A program made the translations under genes and the position numbers. Below, one piece after another: positions 36,081 through 46,066 of a DNA stretch of 64,000 bases. The stretch's first letter is position 1, and every line of letters begins with the position of its first letter. The notes under the pieces are model-generated. The model saw only the letters and a program-made list of their open reading frames with translations, did no database searches and was not told the origin of the DNA. Origin of the DNA: Secundilactobacillus kimchicus JCM 15530 (GTDB lineage: Bacteria > Bacillota > Bacilli > Lactobacillales > Lactobacillaceae); NCBI RefSeq assembly GCF_001433995.1, contig NZ_AZCX01000001.1, positions 372,001 through 436,000 on the forward strand, in the 5' to 3' direction.

Positions 36081-38247
36081 TTCCGGGTGCCTCCTTTAAA
36101 TACGATTGCCATTTTCCTGAATGACCACTCGTGTATTGATAACGTATCATTCCGTTCACTTGAGTATTATAATATGGAATCTGTTGCTGGGAAAGCATCG
36201 TTAAGGTTTCTTGATTTGGATGCCCATACCGATTCTTCCGGCCAGCTGAAATAACGCTAAGACTCGGATGTAGTTGGGCAACCACAGCTGGGTCTGAGGA
36301 AGTTTTACTCCCGTGATGACCCAGCTTCAATACATCCGTCTGCAGTCCGGGATAGTGCGTCATAATTTCACGCTCGCCTTCCCGGCCTAGGTCACCGGTA
36401 AATAAAAACCGAAGTTGCCCAAATTGACCGTGCAGAACCATTGAATCCTGATTTTCACCCAACCCGGCTTTGAATGGGTGGACCACCTTAAATCCAGTCG
36501 TGCCAATGGCATCACCCGCTTTAACCGGGATGATCCGTAGCCGCGTTTTAAATGCCGCTAGTCGCCGCATAAACTGAGGGTTCTGATCCATGCCAAGCGG
36601 AATATACAACGTCTTAACGCGTAATGTTGACAAAACGGGGACAATATCCCCAACATGGTCGGCATCTTGATGTGACAAGCACAAGGCATCCAAGTGGCCA
36701 ATGCCCAAGCTTTTTAAGTAGTTAAGACTAACTTTTTCAGCTCGAGTCCGACCATGACTAATTCGACCCCCAAACTGTGGTTTGCCGCCAGTGTCGATCA
36801 TAATAATTTGACGGTTGAAGGGCGTACGAACCAGAAAACTGTCACCCTGTCCAATATCAAAAAACGTGACTTCACCCGTTTTAGGAAAGTGAATCAGCAT
36901 AAACATGACGACGTAACACCCCACCAAGCTAGTGACCAACCACCGCCTTTTTTTAGCTGCCAGGGTCACAAAAGTCAAAATGAGTGTCCCCGTTAACAAC
37001 CAAATTGAGGGTTTCCCAAATAACACCATTCCTGGCAGTGCAGCCAGTTGGTCTAGTCCCCAGTTAAAGCCCGCCAAGGCCCTATCCGTCACCATCGCAA
37101 TACTTGGAACCATTAGTCCCAAGATTCCGGCAAGAAGCGTCAGTGGGAAAACCACCCACGAAAAAATCGGCAAAATCAATAAATTAGCTAACAGTGTCAA
37201 GGCGTGCCACTGATAAACATGAAAGATAATAACGGGCAGGCTGACCAGATTCAAAAATAGCGTCCTCACCATCAACGACTGTTTGGCCGTGAAGATTAGG
37301 GTTAACGCTAAAAGATAACTTAACTGCCCCCCCATCTGGACCAGGAGGGCAGGATGACAACCAAGGCCTACCAATAAACTAATCCCAAAAACGGTCAGTG
37401 GTGTCCAGGACCGATGCCCAGCCTCCGCTATTAATCCGAGAAAGGCTACCAAAATGGCCCTCAACAAACTCGGGGCAGCCCCTGCCATTAGGTAATAATG
37501 GGGCAACGCCAGCATCAATAGCCAAATTGCAACTCGACGAGGTACCCGGCAGCCATTTAAAATTGCAGAAAATAAACCAATGACCCAGTAAACGTGAAAT
37601 CCAGAGATACTGAATAAGTGAATGAGGCCCAAATCTGTGACTGATTTTAATTCATCATAAAAGTTGTCAGCTCGATATCCCAGAAACAACCCTTGAACGT
37701 ACAGCCTTAGGGTCTTCGGTAACTGATTACTCAATCGAATCATCCAAGCACGCACGCCGTGGCAAGCGTTTTGCCACCACTGAACAGGCGTTGTTGCCTG
37801 AGCATTAGCAATCACTGTAAATCGAGTAATTTTTAGATCATTCATTATCCCGTTTTGGGCTTGATAGCGCTGATAATCAAATTCATTCACATTTGTCGCT
37901 TTCGGGATATCTGCAACGTCTGCGATCACCGAAATAACCATCGTCTGGTGACGATTTTCAAGAGGCGACTGTAAACTGTCTTCTGGCAAAAAATAAACCG
38001 CATCTACGGGTTGGCCATTAGGTAGGTGGGCTTTAAGTTGCAGACGCCCATCGCGCTTAGTCAGCTCGTCTGGTTGAACCGTTAAATTAAGTGCTTGGTT
38101 GGCAGCGCTGGGTAACGCACGACTCAAAACTTGCTGCTGTCGAAATGAAAACCAACCCGCAAACCCAACGCCCACCAATAAACAAATGATTAAAATTTGC
38201 CGGTTTCTTAAACAAATGATTCGAATGCTCCACAGTATCAATAACAC
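36055..38247 (-). CDS. comEC: Competence protein ComEC/Rec2 (start uncertain)
   Basis: Membrane channel for uptake of transforming single-stranded DNA. N-terminal helices are followed by the Competence domain (FSISGFHVYWVIGLF, about 210-225) with many helices, and a C-terminal metallo-beta-lactamase domain with HQDADHVGDI (about 528-537), the likely strand-degrading nuclease. GTG at 38247 is the first standard start codon. The frame stays open to a TAG at 38337 and encodes another hydrophobic helix (KTIIWVAILVALISGCF). The real start may thus be CTG at 38334 or ATT at 38328, overlapping the comEB stop; no clear ribosome site is seen for any of these. Confidence 0.9.
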   Translation of the reverse strand: MLLILWSIRIICLRNRQILIICLLVGVGFAGWFSFRQQQVLSRALPSAANQALNLTVQPDELTKRDGRLQLKAHLPNGQPVDAVYFLPEDSLQSPLENRHQTMVISVIADVADIPKATNVNEFDYQRYQAQNGIMNDLKITRFTVIANAQATTPVQWWQNACHGVRAWMIRLSNQLPKTLRLYVQGLFLGYRADNFYDELKSVTDLGLIHLFSISGFHVYWVIGLFSAILNGCRVPRRVAIWLLMLALPHYYLMAGAAPSLLRAILVAFLGLIAEAGHRSWTPLTVFGISLLVGLGCHPALLVQMGGQLSYLLALTLIFTAKQSLMVRTLFLNLVSLPVIIFHVYQWHALTLLANLLILPIFSWVVFPLTLLAGILGLMVPSIAMVTDRALAGFNWGLDQLAALPGMVLFGKPSIWLLTGTLILTFVTLAAKKRRWLVTSLVGCYVVMFMLIHFPKTGEVTFFDIGQGDSFLVRTPFNRQIIMIDTGGKPQFGGRISHGRTRAEKVSLNYLKSLGIGHLDALCLSHQDADHVGDIVPVLSTLRVKTLYIPLGMDQNPQFMRRLAAFKTRLRIIPVKAGDAIGTTGFKVVHPFKAGLGENQDSMVLHGQFGQLRFLFTGDLGREGEREIMTHYPGLQTDVLKLGHHGSKTSSDPAVVAQLHPSLSVISAGRKNRYGHPNQETLTMLSQQQIPYYNTQVNGMIRYQYTSGHSGKWQSYLKEAPGSDLRFRSF

Positions 38248-38323
38248 TACACAAACCAGTGAATGGCCATAGAAGCACCCACTGATTAAGGCAACGAGAA
38301 TCGCTACCCAAATAATCGTTTTA

Positions 38324-38806
38324 TTAATGGTCAGCTAGGAAGGAATCAAAGGAAGCCTGTTCAATCATCTCGGTATCCATTTCGACATGATTAACCGTAA
38401 CGTTTTTGAGTTTAATCAATGATAACGCGTAAGGATCATTGTTGTAGTTACGAAGATATGAAATCTTTTTGATACCGGCTTGTAGCAACATCTTCGTACA
38501 CTGTAAGCACGGAAAGTCAGTCACATATATCTCGGCACCGTCCGTGGATTCACCAAATTTAGCGCACTGTAAAATTGCGTTCATCTCAGCATGGATCGTT
38601 CGCACGCAATGACCATCGACCATGTAACATCCCTCGTCTAAACAGTGAACATCACCCGAAACGGAACCGTTATAGCCACCAGCAATGATGCGCTTATCGC
38701 GAACAATTGTGGCGCCTACGGATAAGCGATTACACGTACTTCGACTCGCTAACAACACCGACTGCATCATAAAGTACTGATCCCATGGAATTCTCTTTTT
38801 TGGCAT
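38324..38806 (-). CDS. comEB: ComE operon protein 2, dCMP deaminase family
   Basis: 160-residue zinc-dependent deaminase. The zinc ligands and catalytic glutamate are in the HAEMNAIL motif (about residues 90-97) and FPCLQCTKML (about 118-127). The GGYNGSVSGDVHCLDEGCYMVDGHCVRT insert is typical of ComEB/dCMP deaminases, which make dUMP for thymidylate. It sits in the com operon without being needed for DNA uptake in Bacillus. Confidence 0.93.
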   Translation of the reverse strand: MPKKRIPWDQYFMMQSVLLASRSTCNRLSVGATIVRDKRIIAGGYNGSVSGDVHCLDEGCYMVDGHCVRTIHAEMNAILQCAKFGESTDGAEIYVTDFPCLQCTKMLLQAGIKKISYLRNYNNDPYALSLIKLKNVTVNHVEMDTEMIEQASFDSFLADH

Positions 38807-38868
38807 GCGCCCATCTCCTATTTTTTGTTTCAGTATATCAAATCCAAGGAGCGCTGACTAATATCGAT

Positions 38869-39546
38869 TTAGACTCGAAGTTGCGGTTTAAGTCGTTCTA
38901 GTGTTTTATCACCAAATCCTGACACGTTCTTCAAATCATCAACCGACTTAAATTGACCGTTTTGTTCCCGGTACTGAATGATTTTTTCCGCTTTTTTCTC
39001 ACCAACGCCATCTAATTGCTGAAGTTGCGTCACATCGGCATTGTTAAGGTCCACTTCAGGCGCTTGCTGCCCTCCTTGACCAGTAGTTGCTTGTCCGGTT
39101 CCCATAGTACCAGTTGTGCCCTGAGGGGCCTTCTCGCCACGCTGCGGGATAAAGACGACTTGTTGATCTGTCACTCGTTGCGCTAAATTCACTTGCCGTT
39201 GATCCGCTTGTTTTGTAAAGCCACCCGCTTCTTGGACAACGTCCACAATGCGCATGTCTCCGGTCATCTTTTTAAGACCAGGATCGTGGACCGCGCCTTT
39301 AACGTCGACATAAATAGCACTTGGCGCTGAGGAATCACTAGCGGCGCTTGAAGCCACAGCACTAGCAGAAGTGGCACTAAACATTTGTTCACTCGTCTCT
39401 CCATCGCCCATTTCTGACGAGGTCGCGTCACTCGTTGATTGGGTCGCCATAAAAACCACCATTGCCATCAAAACCAAGATTGTTGCAATCCCGCCAATGA
39501 TAACCTCACGAACGTGATCAGCCAAAATTTCCTTCATCTTTTCCAA
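38869..39546 (-). CDS. comEA: ComEA DNA receptor (TTG start)
   Basis: Membrane-anchored receptor that binds incoming DNA outside the cell. 225 residues: one N-terminal helix (VIIGGIATILVLMAMVVFM, about 16-34), a Ser/Ala-rich spacer, an SLBB-like domain (IYVDVKGAVHDPGLKKM, about 78-135), a Gly/Thr/Gln linker and a C-terminal double helix-hairpin-helix (VDLNNADVTQLQQLDGVGEKKAE ... LKNVSGFGDKTLERL) that holds the DNA backbone. TTG at 39546 is 7 bases after AAGGAGG, whereas the ATG three codons later is 16 bases away. Confidence 0.94.
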   Translation of the reverse strand: MEKMKEILADHVREVIIGGIATILVLMAMVVFMATQSTSDATSSEMGDGETSEQMFSATSASAVASSAASDSSAPSAIYVDVKGAVHDPGLKKMTGDMRIVDVVQEAGGFTKQADQRQVNLAQRVTDQQVVFIPQRGEKAPQGTTGTMGTGQATTGQGGQQAPEVDLNNADVTQLQQLDGVGEKKAEKIIQYREQNGQFKSVDDLKNVSGFGDKTLERLKPQLRV

Positions 39547-39591
39547 CCTAATTCCTCCTTTCAGATACTTTCAACTACTCAACCAATTGAA

Positions 39592-39631
39592 AAAAACGCC
39601 TCAAAAGGATAAAAATCCCTTTGAGGCGTTC
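39592..39631 (-). terminator. Terminator of the ylbL/sepM unit
   Basis: On the minus strand ACGCCTCAAAGGGAT pairs with ATCCTTTTGAGGCGT, followed by six or seven T. It separates sepM from comEA. Confidence 0.9.
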
Positions 39632-39635
39632 ATCA

Positions 39636-40685
39636 TTAATGGGTTTTAAGATACTGTAAAGCTTCTTTAAAGGTTTTAACTGGGACAACCTTCATCTTAG
39701 GTGCAACTTTTTTAGCTGTTTCTTTCGCTAATTGATAATTCGTCTGGTGCTCTTCTTCCAAAGCTAAGAGTGCTTTAGTGGGTTTAACATAGGGCGCAAA
39801 GAAAATGGTTGCGCCTGCTTTGTTAGCGGCCACAATTTTTTTATCAATACCACCAATTTCACCGACGCTACCATCTGGATTGATAGTCCCCGTCCCAGCA
39901 ATTTTACGCCCATGACGAATATCTTGACCCGTCAACTGGCTATATATCTGAAGGCTAAACATTAGGCCCCCCGACGGGCCACCAATCTGACCTGGGTCTA
40001 CTGAAATTTGAGGTTGCGTGGTCACTTTAACGTTATCCGTTAAGCTGATCCCAATTCCGGCTTTTTTCGTGGCTGATAGTCTGATGAGCGGCGCAGCGAC
40101 CTGACCTGATTTTGTTCCACGTTGATAATTGACCCGGAGCTTATCGCCCACTTTTTTAGCCCGAATATAACGTTGAAACCCAAAAGCATTCTTAAAGTGG
40201 TGACCGTCAACTTTAGTGATCGTGTCACCAACCTTTAACCGGCCGTTAAATTTCGACTGCTTTTGCATCGCCATGACATAAATGCCCAAGTATTTTTTAT
40301 CGACCTTTGCCCCAGCAGCCTTAGCCGCGACAGCTTTGGCTTCATTGATAGCGCTTTGCATGTAAAACGTCTGCATCCGCATATAAGTCGCGCCGCTCTG
40401 ACCACCGGTCACACTTTGCTCATCTTCAATGGTATGGTATGGCAATACCTTGGCTAATAGGTAACTGACCGGTCGCGCCTGGGCGAGCCGGACCGAAGTT
40501 ATCATAAACGCGCCCTTTTTGCGGTCGGGATGATTCTTAATTTTAACGAACGCACTGAGGTTATCGGCCGATCCAGGCGACTCTATATAATCAGATAACG
40601 GCCATAAAAAAGCCCACAGCACGAAACTAACCGCAAGAATACTGACGCCAATCCGGACACTTTTACGCTTAAAAAACGACCGCAT
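39636..40685 (-). CDS. PDZ / Lon-type serine protease, YlbL/SepM family
   Basis: 349-residue membrane-anchored protease facing outwards. It has an N-terminal helix (VRIGVSILAVSFVLWAFLW), a PDZ domain (GRLKVGDTITKVDGHHFKNAF, about 140-200) and a C-terminal Lon-like domain with the catalytic serine in GGPSGGLMFSLQIY and lysine in GGIDKKIVAANKAGA. In streptococci SepM trims the competence peptide. In other Firmicutes the family is linked to division stress, so the substrate here is open. It lies 3 bases after coaD. Confidence 0.9.
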   Translation of the reverse strand: MRSFFKRKSVRIGVSILAVSFVLWAFLWPLSDYIESPGSADNLSAFVKIKNHPDRKKGAFMITSVRLAQARPVSYLLAKVLPYHTIEDEQSVTGGQSGATYMRMQTFYMQSAINEAKAVAAKAAGAKVDKKYLGIYVMAMQKQSKFNGRLKVGDTITKVDGHHFKNAFGFQRYIRAKKVGDKLRVNYQRGTKSGQVAAPLIRLSATKKAGIGISLTDNVKVTTQPQISVDPGQIGGPSGGLMFSLQIYSQLTGQDIRHGRKIAGTGTINPDGSVGEIGGIDKKIVAANKAGATIFFAPYVKPTKALLALEEEHQTNYQLAKETAKKVAPKMKVVPVKTFKEALQYLKTH

Positions 40686-40688
40686 AGG

Positions 40689-41171
40689 TTATTGGTCACC
40701 CCGCTTCGCTAACAGTGCTCTGTGAACTGCCGGTGGTACTAATCCAGAAATGTCGCCACCAAAAAACAGAACTTCTTTTAACACTGACGACGAGATAAAG
40801 GTATCTTTGGGGTCTGCCAATAAGAAAACTGTTTCTATGTGGTGCTCTAAGTAGCGGTTCATATTCGCAATCCCCGCTTCATACTCATAGTCCTTACTAT
40901 TTCGAATGCCCCGAACAATTACGGTTGCTTGCACCTCTTTGACGAAGTTAACAGTCAGCCCGTTCTCGGCTCTCACCGTGACATTTGGCAAATCAGCAAC
41001 GCTTGCTTCAATCATCGCAACCTTCTCATCACTTGTGAAGAGCGCTTTTTTGGCGGTGTTAGTCCCCACCGTCACAATCAACTTGTCAAATAACCGACTC
41101 GCGCGCTGAATCAAGTCAAGGTGCCCAACTGTTAACGGGTCAAAACTCCCTGGAAATACGGCAACTGTCAT
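40689..41171 (-). CDS. coaD: Phosphopantetheine adenylyltransferase
   Basis: Adds AMP to 4'-phosphopantetheine, the fourth step of coenzyme A synthesis. The 160-residue nucleotidyltransferase has the GSFDPLTVGHLDLI motif at the N-terminus and FISSSVLKEV (the ISSTxxR-type motif) near residue 128. The ATG at 41171 follows AAAAGGAG; the open frame to 41237 lies inside rsmD. It starts one base after the rsmD stop. Confidence 0.96.
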   Translation of the reverse strand: MTVAVFPGSFDPLTVGHLDLIQRASRLFDKLIVTVGTNTAKKALFTSDEKVAMIEASVADLPNVTVRAENGLTVNFVKEVQATVIVRGIRNSKDYEYEAGIANMNRYLEHHIETVFLLADPKDTFISSSVLKEVLFFGGDISGLVPPAVHRALLAKRGDQ

Positions 41172-41172
41172 A

Positions 41173-41733
41173 TTACGACTCCTTTTCAACATGGAAAATA
41201 CTGATTCTGGTAATCCCATACTCTTTTTGTTCAACAAGGTGGGCAGCCCCTACCCAATTCTCAAATGTGGCTTCAAGATTGGTTTCACAGACAATAATAC
41301 AGTCTTGGTTTAACAGATTTAGTGCCTGTAGTTGGCGGATTTCACTAGCGATTTTTTGAGCCTTATAGGGTGGATCAAAATAAACCAGATCAAAAGTCAA
41401 ACCTTGCTCACTAAGTCGTTGAATCACCTTATCTGCGTCACCCTTAATGAGGCTGAATTTATCCGGCTCCTTAGTGACGTCAATGTTTTGTTCAATCGTT
41501 TTAATTGCGGCAGCTTGCCGATCAATTAAAACGGCGGCGGAAATGCCTCGGGACACTCCTTCGATACTGAGACCGCCAGAGCCCGCAAAAAGGTCAAGGC
41601 TTCGCCCACCGTTAAAGTACGGCCCAATAATGTTAAAAATGGCTTCCTTTACTTTATCGGTCGTCGGGCGGGTTTTCATTCCAGGAACAGCCCGTAACCG
41701 GCGGCCACCATATTCACCAGCAACAACACGCAT
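41173..41733 (-). CDS. rsmD: 16S rRNA m2G966 methyltransferase RsmD
   Basis: Methylates the N2 of G966 in 16S rRNA. The 186-residue Rossmann enzyme begins MRVVAGEYGGRRLRAVPG (RNA-contacting), with SAM motif I LDLFAGSGGLSIE and catalytic FDPPYKA. It shares one base with the ylbG stop (TAATG), and coaD follows: the standard ylbG-rsmD(ylbH)-coaD(ylbI) order. Confidence 0.95.
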   Translation of the reverse strand: MRVVAGEYGGRRLRAVPGMKTRPTTDKVKEAIFNIIGPYFNGGRSLDLFAGSGGLSIEGVSRGISAAVLIDRQAAAIKTIEQNIDVTKEPDKFSLIKGDADKVIQRLSEQGLTFDLVYFDPPYKAQKIASEIRQLQALNLLNQDCIIVCETNLEATFENWVGAAHLVEQKEYGITRISIFHVEKES

Positions 41734-42023
41734 TAAACTTCATCCTCCTCTTGCGACTGGCCACCCTGAGCTGGGGTCACTTGGTCTAGGTTCAAGAGTT
41801 CAGCTAATCGTCGTCTCGGTGACCGAACAATTCGCCGAACGAATTTTAATTGTTTTAAGCGACTAACCGTTTCCTCAACAAGCTCATCATTCATATAAAT
41901 AACGGCATACCGCATGCGCTTCGACACATAATCAACATGCCCGTAGCGCTTCAACTGACGAACTTGTCTTAAACTAGAAACGTAGACGACTAAACTGGTT
42001 CGAGCCTGAAGTTCAAACATCAT
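41733..42023 (-). CDS. ylbG: YlbG family protein (UPF0298/DUF2129)
   Basis: 96-residue cytosolic protein of the YlbG family, with conserved TSLVVYVSSLRQVRQLKRYGHVDYVSKRMRYAVIYMN. Its function is unknown. Start at 42023 (MMFELQ) follows GGAAGGAG by 7 bases and overlaps the ftsW end by 11 bases. Confidence 0.9.
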   Translation of the reverse strand: MMFELQARTSLVVYVSSLRQVRQLKRYGHVDYVSKRMRYAVIYMNDELVEETVSRLKQLKFVRRIVRSPRRRLAELLNLDQVTPAQGGQSQEEDEV

Positions 42024-43176
42024 GATTTCGCTCCTTCCGTTCACGGGTACTGATATTTAGTAACGTTCCTAGCGCTAGGGTCAGGGAAAACATACTTGAC
42101 CCCCCATAACTAATAAACGGGAAAGTCACTCCGGTAATGGGTAAAACTCCAGCCACACCGCCAACGTTAATCACCGCTTGAACTGTAAAGTAAGTCGCGA
42201 TGCCATAACAAAGCAATGCGTAGTACCCATTGGTAGAACGAATGCCAAGCTGGACAGCGCGACCAATAATAATCGCAAGTAAAATTAAAATAACAACAAT
42301 GCCTACTAACCCCAATTCCTCACCAACAATCGCCATAATAAAGTCAGTATTGGGTTCCGGTAAGTAGCCGCGTTTTTGAATAGAGTTCCCTAAGCCGACT
42401 CCAAAAAGACCACCATTACTCAGTGCATAATAGGAATTAACTAATTGGGCACCCGCTGAGCTAGCATGACCAAACGGATCAACGAAAGCTAACACTCGTG
42501 CCAGTTTGTAAGACTTAATAGCACCACTTTCTGACAATTTAACGGCGATAGGAAATAAAATGCAAACAATAAAGGCGACGGTGACGACGAGAATCCGAAA
42601 ACTTCGCCGCCACGGGATACCGCTGGCCAGCCACATCATAAAACAAATGGCTGCGATGATTGTAGCCCCTCCCATGTCGGGTTGAAAAAACACTAACAAT
42701 ATGATTAAAGCACTCATGATAAGGGGTTGGCGCATCGTACGCCACCACTCCCCATTCAATAACCGAGTCTCCCGATTTGAACGAGTGATAAAAAAGGCGT
42801 TAATAATAATCAATATAAACTTTGCAATTTCAGCCGGTTGAATGTTAATGGGTCCTATCCGAATCCAGCCAGCCGCCCCATTGACCGTTTGGCCGAAAAA
42901 TAGCAAACCAAACAGCAGGACCATGACCCCCAAATACCCCAGCCCCATTACTACCGGACTCTTTAAGATTGTAATGTTGATTGAGGTCATGAAGTAAGTA
43001 ATCCCAAAACCAATCACAACAAAAAGGGCTTGCCGAATAAGGTAGGAAATCGGGGTCGTTCCATTCTGAGCCGCAACATTGGAGCTTGCCGAAAATACCA
43101 TAATAATTCCAATAGCACATAATAACAGGTACGGAATTAAGATGTAATAGTCAATTTGTTTTATCCTTGAACTCAT
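42013..43176 (-). CDS. ftsW: Septal peptidoglycan polymerase FtsW
   Basis: SEDS-family glycosyltransferase that polymerises lipid II at the division septum with a class B PBP. 387 residues and about ten helices. Characteristic segments are PAEIAKFILII, the catalytic-loop region and NTDFIMAIVGEELGLVG, and the closing FPFISYGGSSMFSLTLALGTLLNIS. FtsW is favoured over RodA by position before ylbG-rsmD-coaD (as in Bacillus, ftsW-pycA-ylbG region), though RodA cannot be excluded from sequence alone. The ATG at 43176 follows GGTGGGG. Confidence 0.88.
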   Translation of the reverse strand: MSSRIKQIDYYILIPYLLLCAIGIIMVFSASSNVAAQNGTTPISYLIRQALFVVIGFGITYFMTSINITILKSPVVMGLGYLGVMVLLFGLLFFGQTVNGAAGWIRIGPINIQPAEIAKFILIIINAFFITRSNRETRLLNGEWWRTMRQPLIMSALIILLVFFQPDMGGATIIAAICFMMWLASGIPWRRSFRILVVTVAFIVCILFPIAVKLSESGAIKSYKLARVLAFVDPFGHASSAGAQLVNSYYALSNGGLFGVGLGNSIQKRGYLPEPNTDFIMAIVGEELGLVGIVVILILLAIIIGRAVQLGIRSTNGYYALLCYGIATYFTVQAVINVGGVAGVLPITGVTFPFISYGGSSMFSLTLALGTLLNISTRERKERNHDV

Positions 43177-43281
43177 GTTTTCAGACCCCACCAATTTCAA
43201 TCTACTGTTTTGTCACTCCTACGATTATATCATAGGTTGCAATTTTCGATACGGCGCTTTTAAAAACCTTTGAAAACCAAA

Positions 43282-43305
43282 AAACCCTCTCAAATGAGAG
43301 GGTTT
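43282..43305 (-). terminator. Terminator of typA
   Basis: On the minus strand AAACCCTCTC ATTT GAGAGGGTTT, followed by further T. Confidence 0.9.
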
Positions 43306-43313
43306 AATACTAG

Positions 43314-45155
43314 CTACTTTGCGTTTGACCGCTTTTTCTTAGCTGCTTTTTCTCGAGAGTTGGTGTCCAGAATCTGCTTTCTCAACCGAACGTGATCCGG
43401 CGTTACTTCACAGTATTCATCATCGTTCAAGAATTCGAGTGATTCTTCCAATGAGAAATGAGTTGGCGTCTTAATCCGTGCCATATCATCAGAACCAGCT
43501 GCCCGGACGTTAGTCAGGTTTTTACCCTTAGTGATGTTAACTGAAATGTCGTTTTCACGACTGTTTTCACCAACAATCATTCCTTCATAAACATCAGTAC
43601 CTGGATCAATTAACAACCGACCACGACTTTCGATTCCCATCATAGCATAAGTCGTTGCTTTGCCAGCGTTCATGGAAACTAAAGTTCCCTTCTTCCGGCC
43701 TGGGTTCCAGTTCTTAATAACTGGCATGTACTTTTCAAAGGTATGGTTCATGATTCCGTATCCACGCGTCATTGACATGAATTCGGTTGAGTAACCAATC
43801 AAGCCACGACTAGGTGCCAAGAACGTCAAACGAGTCTGACCGTTATCGGTACTTTCCATGTTTTGCATTTCACCCTTACGTTGAGACAGAGAATCGATCA
43901 CGCTACCGGTGTATTCTTCTGGCGTATCGATTTGAACCTCTTCAAATGGTTCGCTTAGCACACCTTCAACGTCGCGGTAAATAACTTCTGGCCGTGAAAC
44001 TTGTAATTCAAAGCCTTCACGTCGAAGTGTTTCAATCAGAATAGACAAATGCAGTTCCCCACGACCGGAAACAATCCAGGCCGCTGGTTCATCAGTATCG
44101 TCAACTCGTAATGAAACATCGGTTTCCAATTCAGTCCGAAGACGGTCTTCCAATTGACGGCTTGTCACAAACTTCCCATCCTGACCCGCAAACGGTGAGT
44201 CATTGGTCCGGAAAGTCATCTGCAAGGTTGGTTCATCAATCCGAAGAATTGGTAAGGCTTCTTGGTTAGAAGAGTCTGCTACCGTTTCACCAACGTTAAT
44301 GTCTTCCATACCAGAAACGGCAATTAAGTCACCAGCTTTGGCCTCTTCGATCTCAAGACGCTTCAACCCAAAGTAACCAAACAGCTTAGTCACACGGAAG
44401 TTCTTCGTTGAACCATCCAACTTCATCACCGTCACATTATCGCCAACTTTGATAGTGCCACGGAAAACCCGGCCAATTCCGACCCGGCCGACGAAATCGT
44501 TGTAATCAAGCATCGCCACTTGGAATTGAAGCGGTTCGTCTGAGTTGTCGATTGGGGCTGGAATGTGTTCAACAATAGTGTCGAAAATTGGCTTCATTGT
44601 GTGTTCTTGAGTAGCTAAATCAGAATCATAACTTGAAGTTCCGTTCATAGCACTCGCATAAACCACAGGGAAGTCAAGCTGATCTTCATCGGCACCAAGT
44701 TCAATAAACAAGTCAAGAACTTCGTCCACAACTTCTTCAGGACGGGCACCTGGACGGTCCACCTTGTTGATGACAACAATTGGTGTCAGGTGTTGTTCAA
44801 GGGCCTTTTTCAGCACAAATCGCGTTTGTGGCATCGTTCCTTCGAACGCATCAACAACCAGCAAAACACCGTCAACCATTCGCATGATCCGCTCAACTTC
44901 ACCACCGAAGTCAGCGTGTCCTGGGGTGTCCAAAATATTAATTTGCTTATCACCGTAACGAACGGCGGTGTTTTTAGAAAGGATCGTGATCCCACGTTCC
45001 TTTTCAATATCGTTCGAATCCAACGCCCGGTCGGCAATTTGAACGTGTTCGTCTAAAGTGTCGGATTGCTTCAACAGTTCGTTAACCAAGGTTGTTTTAC
45101 CGTGGTCAACGTGGGCGATAATTGCAATGTTACGAATATCATCTCTAGTTTTCAA
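43314..45155 (-). CDS. typA: Translational GTPase TypA/BipA
   Basis: 613-residue ribosome-associated GTPase related to EF-G, involved in 50S assembly at low temperature and stress responses. G1 [11 protein letters not shown]3 DTPGHADF and G4 NKVD are present, followed by EF-G-like domains III and V and the TypA-specific C-terminal domain. It lies about 85 bases downstream of the inositol-phosphatase gene terminator and is a separate unit. Confidence 0.97.
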   Translation of the reverse strand: MKTRDDIRNIAIIAHVDHGKTTLVNELLKQSDTLDEHVQIADRALDSNDIEKERGITILSKNTAVRYGDKQINILDTPGHADFGGEVERIMRMVDGVLLVVDAFEGTMPQTRFVLKKALEQHLTPIVVINKVDRPGARPEEVVDEVLDLFIELGADEDQLDFPVVYASAMNGTSSYDSDLATQEHTMKPIFDTIVEHIPAPIDNSDEPLQFQVAMLDYNDFVGRVGIGRVFRGTIKVGDNVTVMKLDGSTKNFRVTKLFGYFGLKRLEIEEAKAGDLIAVSGMEDINVGETVADSSNQEALPILRIDEPTLQMTFRTNDSPFAGQDGKFVTSRQLEDRLRTELETDVSLRVDDTDEPAAWIVSGRGELHLSILIETLRREGFELQVSRPEVIYRDVEGVLSEPFEEVQIDTPEEYTGSVIDSLSQRKGEMQNMESTDNGQTRLTFLAPSRGLIGYSTEFMSMTRGYGIMNHTFEKYMPVIKNWNPGRKKGTLVSMNAGKATTYAMMGIESRGRLLIDPGTDVYEGMIVGENSRENDISVNITKGKNLTNVRAAGSDDMARIKTPTHFSLEESLEFLNDDEYCEVTPDHVRLRKQILDTNSREKAAKKKRSNAK

Positions 45156-45241
45156 AAATGTATCTTCCTTTCACTTAGCAACTCGATTTCAACAAACGAA
45201 GATTCGGAAGTTGTTCAAAGGGCTGCCGAACCTGACGCCAT

Positions 45242-45269
45242 AAAAAAACTGTGACAGAGCCGTCACAGT
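45242..45269 (-). terminator. Terminator of the suhB-like gene
   Basis: On the minus strand ACTGTGAC GGCTCT GTCACAGT followed by seven T; the stem starts within the stop codon. Confidence 0.9.
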
Positions 45270-46054
45270 CAGCCGTTTTGACCGATGATTGGTAGAATGT
45301 CGCGTTGTGCATTCTCCGTTGCTACCATTACAAAACCTGATGATAGCATATCAAGCGGTTGCCCGTCAATAGTTGAAGTGACAAGGCCAAGAGTTTCTCC
45401 CAAAATTTTGCCAGCTGCAAAATCCCACGGCTTTAAGTACGACACATAGGTAATAATTTTTCCCGTTAATAAATGAATCATCTCAATTCCGGCCGAACCA
45501 TAGACCCTGACTCCTGAACTTTCATCGGCAGCCTGCAATAGGTTAAATCGGTCATGAATCAGCAGCGGTGCACTCAAGCTGACGAGGCCATCAGCAAGAG
45601 CAGTATTGGCGGGTTGATCTAATTGCACATCGTTTTTAAACACGCCTAGGTTTGGTCCCCCAGAATAGAGTTCATCATTCATGACGTCGTAGATGTAGCC
45701 TAAAACACCTTGGCCATCAATGTATAACGCAACCATGATGGCAAAATGATCCTGCTGCTTGACAAAATTCATTGTGCCATCAATTGGGTCAACAATCCAA
45801 ATCCAACCCTTTTCACGGTTAATTTGATCGCCAAATCCTTCTTCCCCTAAAACATGACTGTCAGGGGCGTAATTTTTGATTTTTGTAATCAGAAACTTTT
45901 CATTTTCCTTATCAACGTTCGTCACCAAATCCTTGCGACTGCTTTTTTCATTGACCGTTAGTCGCTCAGTCATCTTTGTCAAAACAAGCGTCCGCGCCTG
46001 ACGGAGCCATTGTTTCACATTTCGATCAATCTGAATTAATGTTAAATCGTCCAT
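45269..46054 (-). CDS. Inositol monophosphatase family protein
   Basis: 261-residue magnesium/lithium-type phosphatase. Metal sites are VTNVDKENE, the GEEGFGD region and WIVDPIDGTMNFV (about 83-95), with the C-terminal motif PWDFAAGKIL. Family members hydrolyse inositol phosphates, NADP or 3'-phosphoadenosine-type substrates, and the actual one cannot be told here. It follows yktA by 12 bases, a pairing also seen in Bacillus (yktA region-yktC). Confidence 0.9.
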   Translation of the reverse strand: MDDLTLIQIDRNVKQWLRQARTLVLTKMTERLTVNEKSSRKDLVTNVDKENEKFLITKIKNYAPDSHVLGEEGFGDQINREKGWIWIVDPIDGTMNFVKQQDHFAIMVALYIDGQGVLGYIYDVMNDELYSGGPNLGVFKNDVQLDQPANTALADGLVSLSAPLLIHDRFNLLQAADESSGVRVYGSAGIEMIHLLTGKIITYVSYLKPWDFAAGKILGETLGLVTSTIDGQPLDMLSSGFVMVATENAQRDILPIIGQNG

Positions 46055-46066
46055 TTTCCACCTCCG

